Below are positions 9,169 through 20,740 of a stretch of 64,000 bases of DNA, in pieces. The first letter of the stretch is position 1. Every line of letters starts with the position of its first letter. Both the position numbers and the translations under genes were made by a program. This DNA comes from Neovahlkampfia damariscottae (lineage: Eukaryota; Heterolobosea; Selenaionea; Neovahlkampfiida; Neovahlkampfiidae), in the NCBI GenBank assembly GCA_016618085.1, contig JABLTG010000071.1, positions 1 to 64,000 of the forward strand, read 5' to 3'. The notes under the pieces are model-generated. The model worked only from the letters and a program-made list of their open reading frames with translations, was not told the DNA's origin and did not search any database.

Positions 9169-10671
9169 ATGATTGCTGAAGAAGAGAAAGAAAGAGGTAA
9201 CGTTTGTTTCAAAAAAAAAGATTATAAACAAGCTATTAAACATTACACAAATGCCATAAATTCATCAAACCCACAAAATCTTCATATTTGTTATACAAAT
9301 AGAAGTTTAACTTTTTTTAAATTAAATAGTTTTGAAAAATCACTTGAAGATGCCGAAGAAGCAATTAAAATTGATGAAAAATGGGAAAAATCACACTTTA
9401 GAAAAATTTTGGCTTTGATTTCTTTGAAAAAATTTTATGAAGCCAACGAATCACTAAAAGTATGGCTTGGCTTGATCAATTTCAAAGAGAACATACAACA
9501 AATATCTGATATAACATTCAAGTTACAAAAAAATTGGGTTGACTTTGATTTTTCTCTTATCACCAAAGATATTCCTCAAATCTCAGTTAATTACATTGGA
9601 AGTGAAAAAGGAAAAGGAGTTTTTGCAAACAGAGAGTATAAATTTGGTGATGTAATATTCATTGAAGAGCCTTTAGTTAGTCACCGATGTATTGATGAAA
9701 TTAACATTGAAAGTTGTGCAAATTGTTTAAGAACATTTCTTCCTCCAAAAAAAGCATATCCATTCGACAAAAAATTTATTAACAAAGAGAGCTATAATTA
9801 TGTTTCAAAACCTTTACAATGTCAGACTTGTGGATTGGAAAAATATTGTTCAGAATCATGTCAAAAAACTGCTTGGTCAAATTATCATAGATTGTTATGT
9901 CCAAAAGGTTATTCTGAACAAGAAGAAATCAATAAATTGAAACAATTAGCAATAAAGTTGAATAGAACCAATCCTTTATTGATTTCAAAAATGTTTGCTA
10001 TGATGGCTGAAAGAATGATAAAATTGAAAAACGATAATTTTAAAGTTGAAAAATCATTTGAAATTTTTAGTAGATTTATTCAAAATGAAGAATTTCATGA
10101 AGGTGATGAGGAATGCTTGGAATTGATCCAAAAACAACTCATGAAAAATGAAATTCCAAAAGATTTTGATAAAAGTAAATTGAAAAAAAAATTAACATGA
10201 AAAGTACTCAATATCAAAATTTATCGTTCATTAAACGGGTTAATTTTGAGAAATGCAACTACCATTATACCAAAATCTGATTTTCATTTATATCTTCAAA
10301 ATCAAATATTGTCCGAAACTCAACTAATGAATCTCAACAGAAAAATGAACAAAACTGATTCTTTAATTGGAATTCATGAATTACTAACATCAAATTATAT
10401 GAACTCATTATGCATAAACGGTTCTGCTCCTTTGACAATTCACAATTCTATGAATCACAATTGTGAACCTAATGTTACTTCAATGTCATCTTCCAATGAT
10501 CATAAAGTCTCTATAGTGGCAATCCGGGATATCAAAATAGGAGACGAATTATGTTTATCTTATATGGATTGTAGTTTAACTTTTCCAGAAAGAAGAAAAT
10601 TTTTATCTGACAATTATTTATTCATTTGTAAATGTGATAAATGCACAAAAGAAGAAAAATTATTTCTTTAA
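9169..10671 (+). CDS. SET-MYND (SMYD-type) protein with N-terminal TPR
   Basis: Predicted lysine methyltransferase. An N-terminal TPR block (about residues 1-105, EEKERGNVCFKKKDYKQAIK) precedes a split SET domain: SET-N (EKGKGVFANREYKFGD), a MYND zinc finger (CANCL... CQTCGLEKYCSESCQ... HRLLC), then SET-C (NSMNHNCEPNVTSM, GDELCLSYMD) and the post-SET cysteines CKCDKC. The NHNCEPN and ELCLSYMD motifs are the cofactor- and substrate-binding core and are intact. An in-frame TGA at 10198-10200 sits in the linker between MYND and SET-C. Either an intron there is not resolvable by eye, or there is an assembly error or a real stop. The 3' end overlaps the convergent gene by 12 nt. Confidence 0.72.
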
Positions 10672-13600
10672 AAGTGGAGCTGATTCATCATCAGAATCAT
10701 CAACAGGTGCTTTAAAACAACATGAAAATAAACCAGTTGATCTTCTTAAACTTTGAATTTGTCTCTCTTTTTCAGCTAATTCTCCTTCTTTTCTTTTAAG
10801 TGCATTCGTAAGTTTATTCACATCTGTTTCTAAACGAACTAAATGCAAAGTTGGATTTGATTTCTCTTTTTTTCCTGAATTTGGGATTGTTTTCGAAACT
10901 CTTTCAAATTTATTTTTGATTGATTTAGGTGCTCTCTCAGAATTCAAAACTTCAGTGATTTGATTTTCCAATGATTGAACTTGATCTGAGTATTCAATAG
11001 TTTCTTTTTCAATTTGCATATTTTGTTTTTCCAATTGATAAATTTGCATTTCGAATTCATCATACTTCTTCTTAAAGTTATCATACTTTGATTTCAATGA
11101 ATGAAATTCAACTTCTAAATTAGAATTTTTTTGAGTCAAATCTGAATTCTTTTTTTGTAACTCTGTTATTTCTATGTATGCATTATCAGGTGAATTATTC
11201 AATTTTTCCATTTTTTCAAAAACTATAATTTTATCTTTCAATGTTTGTATTTTTTGTTTTTCTTCATTAACTTTCAATTCAATTTCTTCCTTTAGTTTTT
11301 CAATTTCATCTTGTTTTTCTTTAATTTCCTTTTCAAATTTTTGTTGTTTCTCAATATTCAATTCTTTCTCCTTCTTCTTTAATTGGTCAGTTTCTTCATT
11401 TTCTTTCTTGAATGCAGTGATGATTTCGTTTAATTTCAAAACCTCATCTTTTGTTTTTTTCAATTCATTTTCGTTTTCTTCTTTCATTGAGATAATTTTT
11501 TTTTCATTTTCTTCTTTTAGAGAATTCACTTTTTCTTCATATTCATGTTCCAATTTTTGCAATTTTGTTGAAAGATCTGAATCATTTTTTGATGATACTT
11601 CTTCAAGAGATTTGATTTTTGTTTCATATTCTTTATGTAATTTATCTAATTCTTGTGAAACTTCTAAATCATTTTTCTTTGATTTCTCTTGAATTGATTT
11701 AATTTTTTCTTCATTTTCTTTCTTCAATTTTTGAATTTGATTTTCTTTTTCTTGACTTATATTTTCTATTTCTTGTTGATTTTTCTGCTTCAATGATTGA
11801 ATTTCTTCTTCAAAATCTTTGATCTTTTCATTGGACAAATCTGTCAATTCTTGAATTTCTTTTGTTTGGTCTTGTTTCATTTTTTTGATTTTTTCTTCAT
11901 TTTGTGTTTTCATTGCTTCTATTTCTTCATCTTTTTCTTGTTTTAATGAATTTAACTCTTTTTCCTTTTGTTCTTTAAATGAATTTGATTCATTTTGATT
12001 TTCTTCATTTTTCTTCTCAATTGCAGCTTTCAAAGATTGAATTTTAGTTTTGTTCTCTTCATTTTCAAGTTTTAAAGAAAATAATTCATTTTCTAATTTT
12101 CCACTTTTTTCATTCAATCCATTTCTTTCTTGTGTTAATATTGTAATTTTTTGTAAATTTTCTTTTTTTTCTTCATCCAAATTATCCTTTGAAAACTTCA
12201 ATTTATTAAATTCAACTTCAATTTCATTGAGTTTAGTAGACAATGAATCACTTAATTTTTTTGAATTTTCAAGTTGTTCAGTCAATCCACTCACATTTTC
12301 ATTCAATTTTTCATCTTTAAAATTATTTTTTTAATGAATTTTCTTACTCTTTTTATTAAGATTCTCTTCTAAATTTTTGAAATTTTCTTTTTCTTGATTG
12401 AAATCTAATTCAATTTTTTTGTAATTTCCAATTTGATCCAATAAATTTTCATAATCTGATTGGAGTTGAGTCAATTTTTCATCTTCACTTTTATCATTTT
12501 CATGGAGTTCAATTCTCTTTTTTAGAACATCCAACTCTTTTTCTAATGATAATTTTTCTTCCTTTATGATCACATCATGATTTGAAATTTCATTTTTTTC
12601 TTGAACTAATTTTTCAATTTCCAATTGTTTCTCCGATTTAAAAGAATTAAATTCTTGTTCTTTTGATAATAAATTATTGATTTTGTTGATATTTTCTTCA
12701 TTTTCTTTTTTCAATTTCAACAAATCTTCTGATAATTTGAATAAATCTTCTTTTTCTTTTTTTGATTCATTTTCTTGTTTTTCTTTCATAGATTTGATTT
12801 CTTCATCTTTTTTATCTTTGATTGATTTTATTTTTTCTTCATTTTCTACTTTTAATAAATTGATTTCTCTTTGTTTTTCTTCTTTTAAAGTGTTGAACTC
12901 TTGTTCTTGTTTGTCTTTCAAAGTCTTTATTTCATTTTGAAATTCTTCATTTTTTTTGTTTGATGATTCTTTTAATGATTTGATTTCTTGTTCTTTTTGT
13001 TGTTTTAAACTTGATAATTGATTTTCTTTCTCTTCTGTGATTTGATTAATTTCTTGTTTCAAGTTGTTGATTTGACTTTCAGTTTGGATTTTTAATTTGT
13101 TCAAATCATTTGAAATTTTTTCTTTTTCTTCTTTTAAATTGTTATTTTCTTGTTTAAATTTGTTGATTTCTTTGGTCTTAGTTTCAATTTCTTCATCAAA
13201 CTCTTTTTGTTTTGTTTCATCCAATTGTGTTTCATCTCCAGATCTCTGGGTCTTTAAAGAACGAAATTCTGCTTCTTTTTGTTCTTTAAGGGTTTTTAAT
13301 TCATTTTCTAGATTGGAAATTTCTTCAGATTTTTCATCAGTCAACTTGTTTAACTTTTGTTGAAGTTGTGAAACTTCAATATCTTTTTCTTCACTTAATC
13401 TTTTCAATTCAGCTTCTGGATCTCTAATATCTTTTGGACCATCAACTGATGTTTCTTTAGGTGAATCTTTGGTGACATCATTTGTTTCTTGTACTGAAAT
13501 AACAGGTGTTTGTTTTGGTTTTTCAATCACTTCAAAGGTATTTTCTTCATCATCCGATTTAATCGGACTAATTTCAAAGTCTTCATTCAGTATTGAACTA

Positions 13601-14197
13601 TTTCTTGCATCTGTATTGGTGCTATCATCTTTATGAGAAAAACTTTCTGATGTTTCACTCAAATTGAAAGTGTCATCTTCTCTCCACGAAGAAGATAAAT
13701 CAGATGTTCTTCGGGCATCATTAGGATCAAGGTATGATAGTCTTCTAGATTCTTCTGATTTTGTGTCTAAATTTTGATTCTCTGAAAAAAAACTTGCAAT
13801 TTGTTGGTCTTCCTGTAAAAAAAAAAGTTAACACAAAAAAAGTGTGAACCATCAACTTTTGTTTATCCGAGACTGCTTTAACATATTTATCTAATGCTTC
13901 TTTTCTCTTCAAAAGTGCCTTTTGATTTGTTTTTCCAAAAAGTAATTTTGGTGGAAATGTTGGAAGGCCTGCTTTATCAGATTTTGACTTTTTAGAAATT
14001 ATTTGTGATAAATGAAATAATTCACTAAAAAATGAGGTTAATATTTGTTTTTCTTACCTGTATCTTTTGAGAAGCACATAACTTGTATTTTCTGTTTGAC
14101 ATTGAATTTTATAGTACTTTAAGACAGAAGGGTTAATTAAGGTTTATCTTACAGTGACACCATTAGTGGTTTCATCTTCAGAAATTGAACACTTCAT
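10660..14197 (-). CDS. PX-domain long coiled-coil protein
   Basis: About 1130 residues from five exons. The first exons, starting at the ATG at 14197, build a PX phosphoinositide-binding domain: VTYYKIQCQ, VLLKRYSELFHL (the R-Y-S-x-F/L-x-x-L signature), then the Pro-rich GLPTFPPKLLFG and LLKRKEALDKYVKAV. The remaining roughly 1000 residues are near-continuous coiled coil. The tail is LFSCCFKAP, acidic, then SAPLLKK, so the paired Cys could be lipidated. The 33-nt intron at about 12.3 kb (GTAAGA...TTAAAG) restores the frame exactly. The layout suggests a membrane tether on endosomes, by analogy with PX and golgin-type proteins. ATTGG lies 24 nt upstream of the ATG. Confidence 0.75.
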
Positions 14198-14361
14198 TAT
14201 TTTCTGAAGTGCCTCCGCCAACCAATGAAATTTGTCAAAGAATTCCAAAAATAATAAAATAGAATGGAAATAATCTGATGAAAAATAAATAAAAATTATC
14301 CAATTTAGAATCTGTCTTCAAGAATTCTAATATTTGATTTGCCAATTAATTCCAACCACAA

Positions 14362-15946
14362 ATGAGCAAAACAGACCATAAGGACATTGTTCGACAAGCT
14401 TATAGAGATGGAAGTATTCTTCAAATGAAATCGTCATTATTTTCAAAAACAGAATGGTAAATCCAAAACACCTTTTTATTTTTTTCAACAAAGTTGTTTT
14501 CAAGCTTCTCATTTTGTGGATTGGATGTCAAAATTTTACAAAATGGAAGACCGTGAAGAAGCTATCAAAATTGCCAAAGACATGTATAACAGTATTTTTT
14601 TTCTTTAATTTCTCATAATATTCCTGTAGAAGTTTTTATTGTTGGAAAAACTACTGGATTTGAAGATGGAAAAGGATTTTATCAATTTGCACGTAAACCT
14701 TCATGTTTGGTTGTTGGTGGTGGATTCGCAGGAGTTTCCTTTTTTCACATTTTTAATTTATTCACAGATTGATCTTGTGAGAGGAATTCCTTCTCAATTT
14801 TGGGATGTCACTTTACTCACTAAAAATAGGTATTTTCAAAATAATCCAACTATGTCTGAGTTTATTTTGAATCAGAAATTACACGATATACGTGTATCTT
14901 ATGAAAGAGTTTTTTTTTTTTTTTTTAACTTTCAAGTGTGCAAAAAATGTAAAAGTCATTGAAGGTGAAGCTACATCTATTTCACCAACAAAAATTGAAT
15001 TAAAAGATGGAAGTTCTATTGTTGATTTTGATTACCTTGTCTGTTCAATTGGTTGCTATTATGATTTGTCACTTTTACACATTTCAGATGACAAGGATAC
15101 TATTCCTGTCATTAGTGGAACTTCAGTAGACAGTATGCTCAAATATGCAAAAGAAATTGAAGCAGCAAAGAAAGTTACTGTCATTGGAACAGGTAAAAAT
15201 ATCCAGTTAAAAACTCATCATTTAGGTCCAATTGGTATTGAAATTTTAGGTTCATTATTGGTTTTTTTTTGAATATATTTTTTAACTAATTACCAGTATA
15301 AATATCCAAATAAAGAATATACTATCGTTTCTTCAAGAGACAAATTCTTGGATCGTGCATGCTCCGATGCACATGAATTTGTTCAAAAACACTTCACTGA
15401 AAAACAAGTGATTTGTAAAATGTTAGAAAGAGTAAAAACAATCAAAGGAAACAAAGTCATCACTGATAAAGGTGAAATTGAAGCTGATGTAGCTTTTTCA
15501 TGTATTGGATTCTTTCCAGTGAAGGATCCAATTGAAAAAGGTATGCCTGATTCTGTTGAGAAGGGATTTCTAAAAGTCAATTCTAAACTTCAAGTTGAAG
15601 GATTTACGCATATGTTTGCAGCAGGAGACATTACAAACATCAAAGAAGAAAAATTAGCTCAAAATGCAGAGAATCATGCTCATGTTGTTATTGAAAATCT
15701 CAAAAGAGTAAACAAGAAAAATTGATACTAAATTCTAAGTCTTTGGTGAATAAAGAATTGAGTGATTATAAATCAGCACCAAGAGCGATGGTAAGTCAAT
15801 TCTTTTTTTTTATTTTTTTGTAGTTGATCAGATTGAGTCCAAAAAATTCACTGTTAATTCACAATAACAAAGTGTATATGGATGGATTTCTACCAAACTT
15901 AATGAAGGATTTAGCTGTTTACTTTACAATTAACAATTACAAATAA
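14362..15946 (+). CDS. AIFM2/FSP1-like FAD/NAD(P)H oxidoreductase
   Basis: Spliced from at least eight small exons. After a roughly 70-residue N-terminal extension (MSKTDHKDIVRQAYRDG...) comes the FAD-binding Rossmann motif PSCLVVGGGFAG. Then follow DYLVCSIGCYYD, the NAD(P)H-binding motif KVTVIGTGGPIGIEI, the FAD-contacting THMFAAGDITN and the C-terminal region typical of AIFM2 (SLVNKELSDYKSAPRAM). FSP1 reduces ubiquinone and vitamin K to protect membranes from lipid peroxidation, and that role is inferred by family. Some donors are GTTTCC and GTTTTT rather than GTAA. The last joins use a TACTAA-like branch site before the acceptor. CCAAT lies 15 nt upstream. Confidence 0.72.
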
Positions 15947-16261
15947 AAAGTTCAATACTACTAATTTGTAATTGGATGAAAAAAAATGTGCTTGAAATTT
16001 GGAATTCTTGCATGCGTGTTGCAACTTGTGAGCGAAGTAATTCCAGTCCAATTTTTTCTTGATTTGTTCATTCTTCTGGACTTCTATCAATAATGTCCAG
16101 AAAAAAAATTGAGAAATTCACCAGTTACATTTTTTTTATAATTTTGTCAACAACAACCAAACCTGCCACTAATTTTTTTACAACTTTTGGAAACCACCTG
16201 ATTGGACACAGGTCAATAAAAAGGAAAATTATCCAATCAAAAGTTTAGTTATTTCTAAACA

Positions 16262-18450
16262 ATGAATTGTCGTTTAATTGTCGTTGCTCTCATTGTTAGC
16301 CTTTATTGCGTTTCCGCACAAAACGTTTTGACTGGAGCTGAAATCCTTAACAAAGGATTTGACTTCAGGTAAGCTTAAAAAACAAAAATCATTAAATTCA
16401 AAATTCAGAAACGGTGGAGTCGTTCCAAATTCAAAACTTTTTGAATACACCTACAGAAGAAGTCCAAGAGTTTATTCACCACCAGGAAGACCTGATTTAA
16501 AATTCAGAGTTCCAGAAGAAATTCAAATTGCAGGAGCTGCAGGTACAAGAGAAGAGTTAAATTCAAATCTCTTTGGAAACTATGGTCAAATTACAAAATT
16601 TGATACTTCAGCTTTTGATTTCGGAAGAAAAGTGGATAATTCAAATTTCGGAATTGGTGCAAAATACGCACGTGAATACTCAGTCATCCAACAAAGAATT
16701 AGAGAACAATTCAAAACTATGACAAGATCTTTATACTTTGTTAGAGAATATAGAATCTCATCACTTCCATATCTTCACATGCCACTTGACAAAAAACTTG
16801 AAGATCTTTTAGAAAGTCTTCCACCAGCTCCACGTACTCAAGCAGACTTAAATTTGTATAGAACAATCATTCAAAATTATGGTGCTTTCTTTCAATGGAC
16901 AGGTGAATATGGTGGAACTATTCGTTCATTCCATTTCATGAATGCAGCTGCTGCTGGTAGAGGTGTCAACTGGAACAAACAACAAGTTTCAAATAGTTTT
17001 GAAAATGAAATTAAAGGAACTAATAAGCCAATTGATCCATTTTTCTCAAGAAATATGAAAAAAGAAACTGTTTATACAGGAGGTAAAAGAAATGCAAATT
17101 TAGGAGCATGGGTAAATTCTATCAAACAAAACCCAGGTAAAACACTTAACAAAATATTTAATTTCTTTTTTAGGTTTGGTTTCTGGTAAATTCCGTCCTC
17201 TTTCAGACCTTGTTGTAGATTCAAATAAAAAAGCAAGTTTTGAAGCTGTCATTCTTCATTATGCTAAAACAGGAGAAATTAAATTACCTTTCACAGCTAC
17301 TTTAGTCAACAACTTACCAAAAGTTCCAGGTTATTCACTTATTGGTACTGGTTATGATCCAGCTCATATGCAAACTAGATTACCAATTTTTGAACATGAA
17401 GAACATGGATTTGAAAAACCAAACCAATGGAAAAATCCATTTTACCCACAACATCATTTTTCAGTTCCTTCATCAGTCAGTTTATTCCAAAGAACAGAAA
17501 CTGTTGAATCTAACTTTACAGATGTTTTCATGTCAAGAAATCAATTTGAATCAAAATTCACACAAAGAACAGTTAAAAAAGGATTCTTTTCAAAAAGATC
17601 AAGAGAAGTATACTTTTATCAAAAAAGAATTGAAGAACTTGCTTCTGTAAGAATGGAAATGGAAAAACAAATTTCATGGTATGATTTGAAACTTGATCCA
17701 AGAATTTATTTTATTCCTGAATTAACAGCTAAATACATGAATCCTGCTTTAAAACATATCATTGATAACATGCTTGGAACAAATTATAATGATCCAAATG
17801 TTAGAGCTATGTATCGTCAAGTTATTGAATACTGGGGTCCTGAATTTATTATTGGTACTCGTATGGGTGGTGCTTATAGATCAGAAATTTCTTTTGAAAA
17901 AGAACTTTTAAAAACTTACACAATTGATATGGTCAAAACTCAATCTTCATTCAGTTTCTTTGGTATTATTAAGTCAAGTAAATATAACTTTAAAAATGAT
18001 ACAAGAATCGCTGCTTGGTTTAAAGAACATGCAAAAACATCATTAATTGTTAAAGGAGGTAGATTTTCACGTGTTGGACCAAGAAATTCAGTTTCAAATG
18101 ATAAAGATGATGGTTTTGTTGGTTTTGCTAAATCAGTTAGAACTGATCCAGAAGCTTTACAATATGACATTGTTCCTATCACAACAATTATTAGAAATCC
18201 TGTTAAAAATCAACTTATGACAAGAGCAATTGCTGATTATCGTAAAGAATTAGCTGGAGCTTCATTCAATGGTATGACTGAAACAGAACAAAAACAACAA
18301 TGTGAATCATGTGTTTGTGCTTCAAAGTGTCTTGGAAATGAATGGAAATTTGAAAAAGTTGAACATTTAATGACTATTTGTCAAAAAGATGCTCATTGTT
18401 ATGCTAAAATTGTTGGTTCACAAGCAGCAAGTTGTATTGCAAAATGTTAA
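16262..18450 (+). CDS. Secreted protein with two MACPF (perforin-like) domains
   Basis: Three exons (16262-16368, 16409-17136, 17174-18450) give about 703 residues. Residues 1-20 are a signal peptide (MNCRLIVVALIVSLYCVSA). The MACPF signature appears twice: NYGAFFQWTGEYGGTI near residue 190 and EYWGPEFIIGTRMGGAY near 496. Each is followed at the proper distance by the second conserved block, GG...W..SI..NPG with RPLSDLV in the first and GGRF...SVRTDPEALQYD with VPITTI in the second. The C-terminus adds a Cys-rich segment (CESCVCASKC, then paired Cys). MACPF proteins form pores in membranes, so a role against prey or competitors is a plausible inference. The gene looks whole. A CCAATCA box lies 24 nt upstream. 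Confidence 0.8.
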
Positions 18451-18493
18451 AATAAAAAACCTTTTTTTTTTTTTTTTTGAAAAATTTTACGTT

Positions 18494-19941
18494 TTACATT
18501 TTAGTGACATCTTCTTGAATATGCAGTTCTACAGTCTCTAATGATTCAAGTTGTTCTGCTTTTTTCAAGTTTTCCAGCATCACCTTTTGAATTTTTTCAT
18601 AAATTTCTGCAACCGCATTTTTGCCCCCTGTTTTTTTTGAAGTTAGAAAATCTTAGTCTTACAAATCTAAAATTTAAAAAATGTTCAACTTACAAAATCA
18701 TTGTGCTTGAAATTCTTAATATTTTCAGAATGCACTAATTTTTTAATATTAGGTATGACATTTTTTTCCACATCAGTTGGAGTGGCTAATTTATCAAATT
18801 CACCATAAAATAACATTATTGGTGTTTCAATCTTTGAAATATCAAACAGTGGTGGATATTCATAACCGTAGATTCTCAAGTTCATTTCTTTTCCAAAATC
18901 AAAATCATGAAATTTTCCACTTCTTATCAATTGTGTCCAATGAACCATATTTTTTGCGCTTGTTGGAGATGGTTCTGTTTGTGAAAGAAGTGGTAAGCAT
19001 TCCAAATCTAAATCTGTGTCCATAAATAAATTCCAAAGTTGATCAGAAAATCCCAAGTAATCTGATAATTTTGGTAAAATGGATGTTGTAACACTTCGAT
19101 GTCCTAATTCTCCACTAAGTTATTTTGTTATGAGAATTAAATTTTAATGATTACAGTGGATATAAATCAATGATCTTTTCTGCTTTCATTTTTGCAAGAT
19201 ATCTAAAAGCAGAACTGGTTTGATATTCCAATGTGACTACAGGTGCCAATGCAACAAATAAATTAATTTTCTTTTGAAGCTCTTCATCCAATGTCAATCC
19301 AAGAAATGCTTGAGTAGTTCCCTTTAAAAAATGTAAAAAAAAAAAAAAAACTGGAATACCTGAGAATGACCAATATAAGTCAAATCAACTGCTTTGGATT
19401 GAGCTAGAGCATAATATATTTGAGCAGGAAAATCAAACTTAAAGAAGTTAAAAAAAAAGAAAAAATTTTCGTTTACCTTTCCAAGGTCAGAAAAAGTAAA
19501 ATCCCAAAATTTTGTTTCTTTATCAGATAAATATTCATGTTTTCTGCTGAATTGTGTTCCTCTATGATGAGAATATAAATTTTTTATCTTCCAATTTTAC
19601 CTGTTATTTCCAAGCCAAACATCATAACCTAATCTATACAGATAAAAAGCTAAACCTTTTTCACCACATACACACCTTGATAAAATGTTGAATCTTAATT
19701 TCTTTTACCAAGTTGCACCAGAATTCATTACTCCGTGTTGTAAAAAAACAACTGCTTTTCCTTCATTTGATAATCTCATCATTTCTAAAGAATACCCATC
19801 TTTTGTTTTGGTTTCATGCTTTTCTAACTTTATTTTATTTGATCTGATATATTCTAAAATGATTTTTTCTTTTGAAGTTTCTTCAACTGGCTGTGAAAAA
19901 AAATTTGAAATTTTTCTCCAAAATCCTTCAGGTCTTTTCAT
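18494..19941 (-). CDS. Acid lipase (LIPA/gastric lipase family)
   Basis: Seven or so exons read through introns of about 33-40 nt. The family hallmarks are present in order: VVFLQHGVMNSGATW (oxyanion loop), YDVWLGNNRG, FWDFTFSDLGKFD, the nucleophile elbow YIGHSQGTTQAF with the catalytic Ser, the late Asp region PIMLFYGEFDKLATP and the catalytic His in NFKHNDF. These are lysosomal or secreted ester hydrolases of neutral lipid. The N-terminus is uncertain. The ATG at 19941 lacks the usual CCAAT box, and no signal peptide is visible from it, so an upstream exon or a join to the ankyrin ORF upstream is possible. Confidence 0.72.
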
Positions 19942-20009
19942 TGAGAATATAAAAAACTTTACCTGATAAAATTAAGTTATTTTTATGATTTTGTTTACCT
20001 AAAAAATTG

Positions 20010-20578
20010 TTAGTTTTTGAGAATTTTTTTTTTAAAAAACTTTTCATAATATGGAACTGGAGCTATGGTATTTTCATTCTTGTTCTGCAATAAATTTTTA
20101 TATTTCGATGTTAATTCAATCGGTATATATCCTAAAAATGTTTAAATTTTTTTTTCAAACCTTTATCATTGACCAGAAAACGGTTGGCATGATACTCCAG
20201 TAATAATTTTATCATATTTTCATTCTCACTTGAACAAGCAACATGTAAAGCAGTTGAACCTAATTCATCTTGTATATCCGGATTTGCTCCCATTTCCAAT
20301 AATTTCTTCAAGCATGTTTCATTTGAATTTTTGCAACATAAATATACAGCCGTTTCTCCCATTGAATTTTGATAATTTACATTTTTTTCATGTTTTAAAA
20401 AGTAATCTTTCATTTCATCACTTGTTTCATGACAAAGACTGAATTGAAGAAAAGACATTTTTTGATAGTGCTCATAACTCTTTGGAAACTCTAATTTTTC
20501 AATATTTTCTAATTTATTTCCCAAAATTTCAAGATAAAACTTGCCATAAGTTGGTTGAAGTGACATGTTCAACATCAT
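20010..20578 (-). CDS. Ankyrin-repeat protein
   Basis: Start at the ATG at 20578 (MMLNMSLQPTYGKFYLEIL) with ATTGG 27 nt upstream. A 30-nt intron leads to a short last exon ending ...YYEKFFKKKILKN. Two clear ankyrin repeats are visible: MGETAVYLCCKNSNETC with GANPDIQDELG, and STALHVACSSENENMIKLL followed by NDKGYIPIEL. It lies 68 bp upstream of the lipase on the same strand. The lipase has no promoter box of its own, so the two may be one transcript. Function unknown beyond protein binding. Confidence 0.6.
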
Positions 20579-20740
20579 TCTGAAAACCAACTTGAAAACA
20601 AAATGATTGGTGGAATATTTTCAAATCTTATTCTGCCAGAAACATTAAAATTTATCAAAAAAAAGTATCATTTTTCCAATTTTATTTTCTCTTCTTTTTA
20701 AACCAATTGAAACGATTTGCTTTGTTAACTCCAATTCACA

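Noticed and set aside
11174-13363. Long plus-strand Ser/Phe-rich ORFs opposite the coiled-coil gene
   Set aside because: These are shadows of Lys/Glu-rich coiled-coil codons on the other strand and have no start context or domain.
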